The notes under the pieces were generated by a model. That model saw only the letters and a list, made by a program, of their open reading frames with translations, had not been told where the DNA came from and did not search any database. From assembly GCA_903827085.1 (NCBI GenBank), contig CAIKHC010000174.1, positions 1 to 10,063 on the forward strand: 10,063 nucleotides of DNA, written 5' to 3'. How positions within the stretch are numbered: the first letter of the stretch is position 1; every line of letters begins with the position of its first letter. This document shows, piece by piece, positions 6,724-10,063 of this stretch. A program made the translations under genes and the position numbers. The DNA is from an uncultured Candidatus Nemicrothrix sp. Lineage in GTDB: Bacteria > Actinomycetota > Acidimicrobiia > Acidimicrobiales > Acidimicrobilacustridaceae.

Positions 6724-7478
6724 GCGATGCAACCCTTGGTGAAATCTGTGTGGCAGCGGTGGCCGATACGTTCCGTGGAGACGGCGAAATCTTTGCCTCC
6801 GGGATGGGCACCATTCCCATGCTTGGTGCACGCTTGGCTCGTGCGACATTCGAGCCGGATCTCCTCATCAGCGATGGCGAAGCCTTTTTCGTCGCAAATG
6901 ATCTGCCTATTGGCGGCACCGACAAAGAAGTCGAAGGTTGGATTCCATTTCGCTCGGTGTTCGACACCCTCTGGGGCGGTCGTCGTCACGTGGTGATGGG
7001 CGCAAGCCAGATCGATTCCTTCGGCAACCAGAACATCGCCAATATCGGCGACTGGAACAAGCCGAAGTCGCAGTTGCTTGGTGTGCGTGGCGCTCCTGGC
7101 AACACGATCAATCACACGACGTCGTACTTCATCGGCAATCAGACCAACCGCGTGTTTGTCGAAAAGGTCGACACGGTTTCCGGCATTGGTTATGACCGTG
7201 CTGCTGAACTCGGCGATTGGGTGAAGGCAAATCACGAACTTCGCCGGGTTGTCACCAATCTTGCGGTCTACGACTTCAACACTCCCGATCACCGCATGCG
7301 CGTTGCATCGTTGCACCCGGGTGTTTCTATCGACGACGTGACCGCAGCGTGCTCGTTTGACCTCGTGATTCCTTCTGACATCCCGACGACTCGACTTCCG
7401 ACTGACGAAGAACTTCGCGTGCTTCGCGAGGTTCTTGATCCCAAGTCGTTCCGCGACCGCGAACTTCCGGCGGCCTGA
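6720..7478 (+). CDS. ipdB: IpdB, beta subunit of the COCHEA-CoA ring hydrolase
   Basis: A 252-residue CoA-transferase-fold beta subunit that pairs with IpdA to cleave the six-membered ring of COCHEA-CoA. Diagnostic segments are GARLARATFEPDLLISDGEA (36-55), EGWIPF (72-77), GRRHVVMGASQID (87-99), GVRGAPGNTINH (121-132), VSGIGYDR (153-160), SLHPGV and the terminal LDPKSFRDRE, all close to M. tuberculosis IpdB (Rv3552) as remembered. Typical CoA transferases carry a catalytic Glu in a SENG-type motif of this subunit; here the matching stretch is SDGEA (51-55), as in other IpdB proteins, consistent with hydrolase rather than transferase chemistry. The start overlaps ipdA by ATGA with GGTGG at 6708-6712 as a possible ribosome site; the stop overlaps the ipdC start by one base (TGATG). 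Confidence 0.93.
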   Translation: MSDATLGEICVAAVADTFRGDGEIFASGMGTIPMLGARLARATFEPDLLISDGEAFFVANDLPIGGTDKEVEGWIPFRSVFDTLWGGRRHVVMGASQIDSFGNQNIANIGDWNKPKSQLLGVRGAPGNTINHTTSYFIGNQTNRVFVEKVDTVSGIGYDRAAELGDWVKANHELRRVVTNLAVYDFNTPDHRMRVASLHPGVSIDDVTAACSFDLVIPSDIPTTRLPTDEELRVLREVLDPKSFRDRELPAA

Positions 7479-8554
7479 TGCATCCCGCGCTCACGACACC
7501 GCTGCTCGATCTCCTCGGATCGAAGTACCCGATTGTCCAGACCGGTATGGGTTGGGTTGCGGGGCCGAAACTCGTTTCCGCGACATCGAATGCAGGTGCA
7601 TTCGGCATCATCGCTTCGGCCACGATGACCTACGACGAACTCGTTGTTGCCATTGCCGAAACAAAGAAGCGCACGACCGCACCATTTGGTGTGAACATGC
7701 GTGCCGATGCCGACGACATCATGGATCGCCTCAAGCTCCTGGTTGCCGAGGGAATTCCCGTTGCATCATTTGCGCAAGCACCGAAAAAAGATCTGATCGA
7801 GTATTTGCACGATCACGGCATCAAGGTGATGCCCTCGATCGGCGCCAAGCGTCATGCCGAGAAAGTCATGGAGTGGGGCGTCGATGCCATTCTCGTGCAG
7901 GGTGGTGAAGGCGGCGGACATACCGGTTCGGTTCCGACCTCGCTGCTACTTCCCGAGGTCGTCGACGTCGTTGGCGGGCGTGTTCCCGTTGTTGCTGCCG
8001 GTGGTTACTTCGATGGCCGTGGCCTTGTATCGGCTCTTGCCTACGGTGCCAGTGGCATCGCGATGGGCACCCGGTTCCTGCTTACCTCCGATTCATCGGT
8101 ACCGATGGAAGTGAAGAAGCAATACCTCGGAACGGCAGTTACGGGCACGGTCGTTACGACCAAGGTCGACGGCGCGCCCCATCGCGTGATTCGCACGAAG
8201 TTGGTTGACCAAATGGACGGCGCATCGCCGATCACCGCCGTTCCCAAAGCAATCGCTAATGCCGCTCGCTTCCGCAAGTTCACTGGTCTTTCTTGGTATC
8301 AGATGGCCAAAGAAGGCCTCGATATGAAAAAGCGCATGGATATGCCCTGGGCCGAGGTCATCATGGCCGGCAATACGCCGATTCTCACGAAGGCCACACT
8401 GGTCGACGGAGAACTCGATGCGGGCATTCTTCCCACCGGTCAGGTTGTCGGCGTGATTGACGACCTTCCCACTGCTGCCGAAGTTGTGACTCGCATCATC
8501 GCCGAAGCGGAAACCACGCTTGATCGTCTTGCCGGCCGTAGTCCCGGTTCCTGA
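7478..8554 (+). CDS. ipdC: IpdC, FMN-dependent nitronate-monooxygenase-like oxidoreductase
   Basis: A 358-residue TIM-barrel flavoprotein of the nitronate monooxygenase/2-enoyl reductase family. Motifs are IVQTGMGWVAGPKLVSA (19-35), the FMN phosphate and active-site loop QGGEGGGHTG (141-150, conserved His148), VAAGGYFDGRGL (172-183) and GIAMGTRFLLTSDS (193-206). Length and the later sequence (TVVTTKVDGAPHRVIRT, ILPTGQVVG) match M. tuberculosis IpdC (Rv3553) as I recall it. In the published pathway IpdC acts after IpdF on the 5-OH-HIC-CoA-derived ketone to form the conjugated ring that EchA20 opens. In M. tuberculosis a ferredoxin gene (fdxB) follows; here the next gene is a MaoC hydratase. 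The start is fixed by the TGATG overlap with ipdB; translation is probably coupled since no strong ribosome site is visible. Confidence 0.92.
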   Translation: MHPALTTPLLDLLGSKYPIVQTGMGWVAGPKLVSATSNAGAFGIIASATMTYDELVVAIAETKKRTTAPFGVNMRADADDIMDRLKLLVAEGIPVASFAQAPKKDLIEYLHDHGIKVMPSIGAKRHAEKVMEWGVDAILVQGGEGGGHTGSVPTSLLLPEVVDVVGGRVPVVAAGGYFDGRGLVSALAYGASGIAMGTRFLLTSDSSVPMEVKKQYLGTAVTGTVVTTKVDGAPHRVIRTKLVDQMDGASPITAVPKAIANAARFRKFTGLSWYQMAKEGLDMKKRMDMPWAEVIMAGNTPILTKATLVDGELDAGILPTGQVVGVIDDLPTAAEVVTRIIAEAETTLDRLAGRSPGS

Positions 8555-8565
8555 ACTCGTTACTC

Positions 8566-8570
8566 GGAGG
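8566..8570 (+). promoter_or_regulatory. Strong Shine-Dalgarno (GGAGG) for the maoC-like gene
   Basis: GGAGG five bases before the ATG at 8576 is the best ribosome binding site in the window and fixes this start. It contrasts with the first genes of each unit, which lack one. Confidence 0.75.
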
Positions 8571-8575
8571 ATTCC

Positions 8576-9031
8576 ATGACCACGATCATCGACGGACCTG
8601 ATGGCGTTCGTGCGGCCGAAGGTACGCACCTCGGCTATAGCGATTGGCTGACCATCGAACAAGACCGCGTCAACATGTTTGCCGACGCGACCGGCGATCA
8701 TCAGTGGATCCATGTTGATCCCGAACGCGCAAAAGATGGTCCATTCGGGGCGGCGATCGCGCACGGTTACCTCACGATGTCGTTATCGAACTATTTCCTT
8801 CCGCAGATTGTCGAAGTGCAGGGTTTCTCCGCTGGCATCAACTACGGCGTCGACAAAGTTCGGTTCCCGTCGCCGGTCAAGGTGGGCGAAAGCGTGCGCG
8901 CTGGGGCAGAACTCATTGAGGTCACCGAAGTTAAGGGTGGCCTGCAGACACTCATGCGCATCACAATTGAAATTGACGGTAACGACCGACCGGCCTGTGT
9001 CATCGACGCGATTTCTCGCTGGCTCGTCTGA
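8576..9031 (+). CDS. MaoC-like (R)-enoyl-CoA hydratase (single hot-dog, Rv0130/HtdZ-like)
   Basis: A 151-residue single hot-dog protein. The hydratase signature ATGDHQWIHVDPE (38-50) contains the catalytic pair Asp41 and His46. GPFGAAIAHGYLTMSL and INYGVDKVRFPSPVKVGE follow in the order expected for the Rv0130/NodN-type MaoC family, and the length equals that family's. Such enzymes hydrate trans-2-enoyl-CoA thioesters to (R)-3-hydroxyacyl-CoA, normally as dimers in the cytoplasm. It follows ipdC after 21 bases with a strong GGAGG site, so it likely belongs to the same operon. By context it could hydrate the enoyl-CoA made by the FadE30-like enzyme or a later linear intermediate; this is inference, as the family also serves ordinary fatty acids. 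Confidence 0.87.
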   Translation: MTTIIDGPDGVRAAEGTHLGYSDWLTIEQDRVNMFADATGDHQWIHVDPERAKDGPFGAAIAHGYLTMSLSNYFLPQIVEVQGFSAGINYGVDKVRFPSPVKVGESVRAGAELIEVTEVKGGLQTLMRITIEIDGNDRPACVIDAISRWLV

Positions 9032-9066
9032 CCAATTCGCAGTTACTCGGCGCTTTACAACTCAAC

Positions 9067-9071
9067 GGGGG
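9067..9071 (+). promoter_or_regulatory. Ribosome binding site (GGGGG) of the terminal gene
   Basis: A G-run (GGGGGA, 9067-9072) sits five bases before the ATG at 9077 and supports that start. The 45-base spacer after the maoC stop shows no hairpin or convincing promoter, so readthrough from the upstream operon is likely. Confidence 0.5.
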
Positions 9072-9076
9072 ACACC

Positions 9077-10063
9077 ATGGCCAATCCGATCGGACCGCTT
9101 ACTGCTGGCGATGAACTATTCCAGCATCAAATCGTCGACACCGTTGCCGTCGTCGGCACAAGTGATTTGGCCTGGACGGAAAAAGTCTGTGCCATGGCGA
9201 TGGCGAAGGACGGAAGCCTTCAGTTGGGCTTCGGGTTGGGTAAGTACACCAACCGCAACGTGATGGACGCATACAGCGGCGTGTCGCGTGGTCGTGAACA
9301 ACTCACCGTCCGCATGAGTCGCCGGCTCTCCGATGCACCTGAACTTCTTGGCGGTGGTCCGATCCGCTACGAGATCGTCGAGCCGCTGAAGAAGATCCGC
9401 TTCACGCTCGAACCGAACGACACGCAACCGATTGCGTTCGATTGGTTGTTCGAAAGCATCATTCCGCCGATGGTCGAAGAGCGCACTCATAATCGCTCCA
9501 CGTTCCGTATTGCTTCTGAGCTTGTTCGCTACCACCAGATCGGAACCTGCAGCGGTTGGGTCGAGGTGGACGGTGTTCGTACCGAAAAGAATCCCGACAC
9601 GTGGGTGTCGACCCGCGACCATTCATGGGGCGTGCGTTACGACGTCGGCGAACCGCCAACCGATATGGAACCGCAGCGCGGCCTCGACGGGGGACAGTTC
9701 CAGTTCTTCTGGAGTCCGATCCTCATGGAGCGGCCGGACGGCAGTCACTATGGCCTCTTCTTCAATGTTGCCAAGACGGTGTTCCCAGGTTTCTTGCAGA
9801 AGAACGTCACGGCGATCATTGAAGAAACCGATGGCTCGGTCACGCATATGGCTGACGTGGACCAAGACTTCACTTACGACACGTCGAATCGGCGGCTCAA
9901 GGGCGGAAAGATCCTCGCCACCATGAGCGACGGTTCGGCTCGTACCTTCCAGGTAGAGGTTCTTGGCGATACCGGCTTCCACCTCGGAGCAGGCCTGTAC
10001 TTCGGTTGGAACGATCATCACCATGGCGAGTGGCGTGGCGAATTCAACCTTGAAGGCGAACGC
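9077..10063 (+). CDS. Uncharacterised protein with RDHSWG motif, 3' end outside window
   Basis: An open frame of 329 codons runs without a stop to the right edge, so it is truncated by the window. Codon use matches its neighbours and it starts behind a G-rich ribosome site. No signal peptide or membrane segment is visible. The sequence is rich in alternating beta-type stretches with many Trp, Tyr and Phe residues. Notable motifs are STRDHSWGVR (178-187), QFQFFWSPILM (207-217) and WNDHHHGEW (311-319). The RD(H/R)SWG motif recalls uncharacterised actinobacterial proteins with a lipocalin/CrtC-AttH-like (carotenoid hydratase-like) beta-barrel layout, often found near lipid or steroid genes; this is a tentative family memory, not a demonstrated match. 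A role in handling a hydrophobic substrate is inference. Function not known to me. Confidence 0.8.
   Translation, partial: MANPIGPLTAGDELFQHQIVDTVAVVGTSDLAWTEKVCAMAMAKDGSLQLGFGLGKYTNRNVMDAYSGVSRGREQLTVRMSRRLSDAPELLGGGPIRYEIVEPLKKIRFTLEPNDTQPIAFDWLFESIIPPMVEERTHNRSTFRIASELVRYHQIGTCSGWVEVDGVRTEKNPDTWVSTRDHSWGVRYDVGEPPTDMEPQRGLDGGQFQFFWSPILMERPDGSHYGLFFNVAKTVFPGFLQKNVTAIIEETDGSVTHMADVDQDFTYDTSNRRLKGGKILATMSDGSARTFQVEVLGDTGFHLGAGLYFGWNDHHHGEWRGEFNLEGER

Noticed and set aside
1..10063. tRNA/rRNA genes, CRISPR arrays, insertion sequences, integrase or phage genes
   Set aside because: No cloverleaf-like, repeat-spacer, terminal-inverted-repeat or transposase signals were seen; the window is almost fully occupied by metabolic genes.

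Overview
The window is a compact, moderately GC-rich bacterial gene cluster with ten genes. Spacers are at most 89 bp, and no RNA gene, mobile element or CRISPR array was seen. Gene content and protein resemblance point to an actinobacterium. Codon use is less GC-extreme than in mycobacteria or rhodococci, so I suspect a lineage outside the mycolic-acid group (an Acidimicrobiia-like genome is a guess; the sequence does not prove it).

Most genes look like the late steroid (cholesterol) ring C/D degradation pathway, the 'HIP' pathway controlled by KstR2 in Mycobacterium tuberculosis. Recognised members are a FadE30-type acyl-CoA dehydrogenase, IpdF, EchA20, IpdA, IpdB and IpdC, plus a short-chain dehydrogenase like the Rv3549c protein. 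In the published pathway, HIP-CoA side-chain oxidation needs FadE30. IpdF then oxidises 5-OH-HIC-CoA, IpdC introduces the ring unsaturation, EchA20 hydrolyses the five-membered ring, and IpdAB hydrolyses the six-membered ring to a linear thioester for thiolysis. Assignments rest on remembered family sequences and visible motifs; no search was run.

Layout: (1) 2-2819, plus strand: a 3'-partial-visible amidohydrolase-like gene, then fadE30 and ipdF with an ATGA overlap. (2) 2863-4984, minus strand: a short-chain dehydrogenase followed by an aminoglycoside-phosphotransferase-like gene, converging on ipdF. (3) 5074-10063, plus strand: echA20-ipdA-ipdB-ipdC-maoC and a 3'-truncated gene of uncertain family. 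The divergent SDR/echA20 pair and the echA20-ipdA-ipdB-ipdC order match M. tuberculosis Rv3549c to Rv3553. The fadE30-ipdF order matches Rv3560c-Rv3559c.

Three accessory genes are not part of the core known pathway: the amidohydrolase-like protein, which seems to have lost a metal ligand; the kinase-like protein, whose catalytic loop is unusual; and the terminal RDHSWG-motif protein. A MaoC hydratase sits right behind ipdC and may fill the poorly assigned hydration step. The first genes of the likely transcription units carry a TANNNT -10 element 6-9 bases before the ATG and no clear Shine-Dalgarno. This suggests leaderless transcripts, while several internal genes have purine-rich ribosome binding sites.
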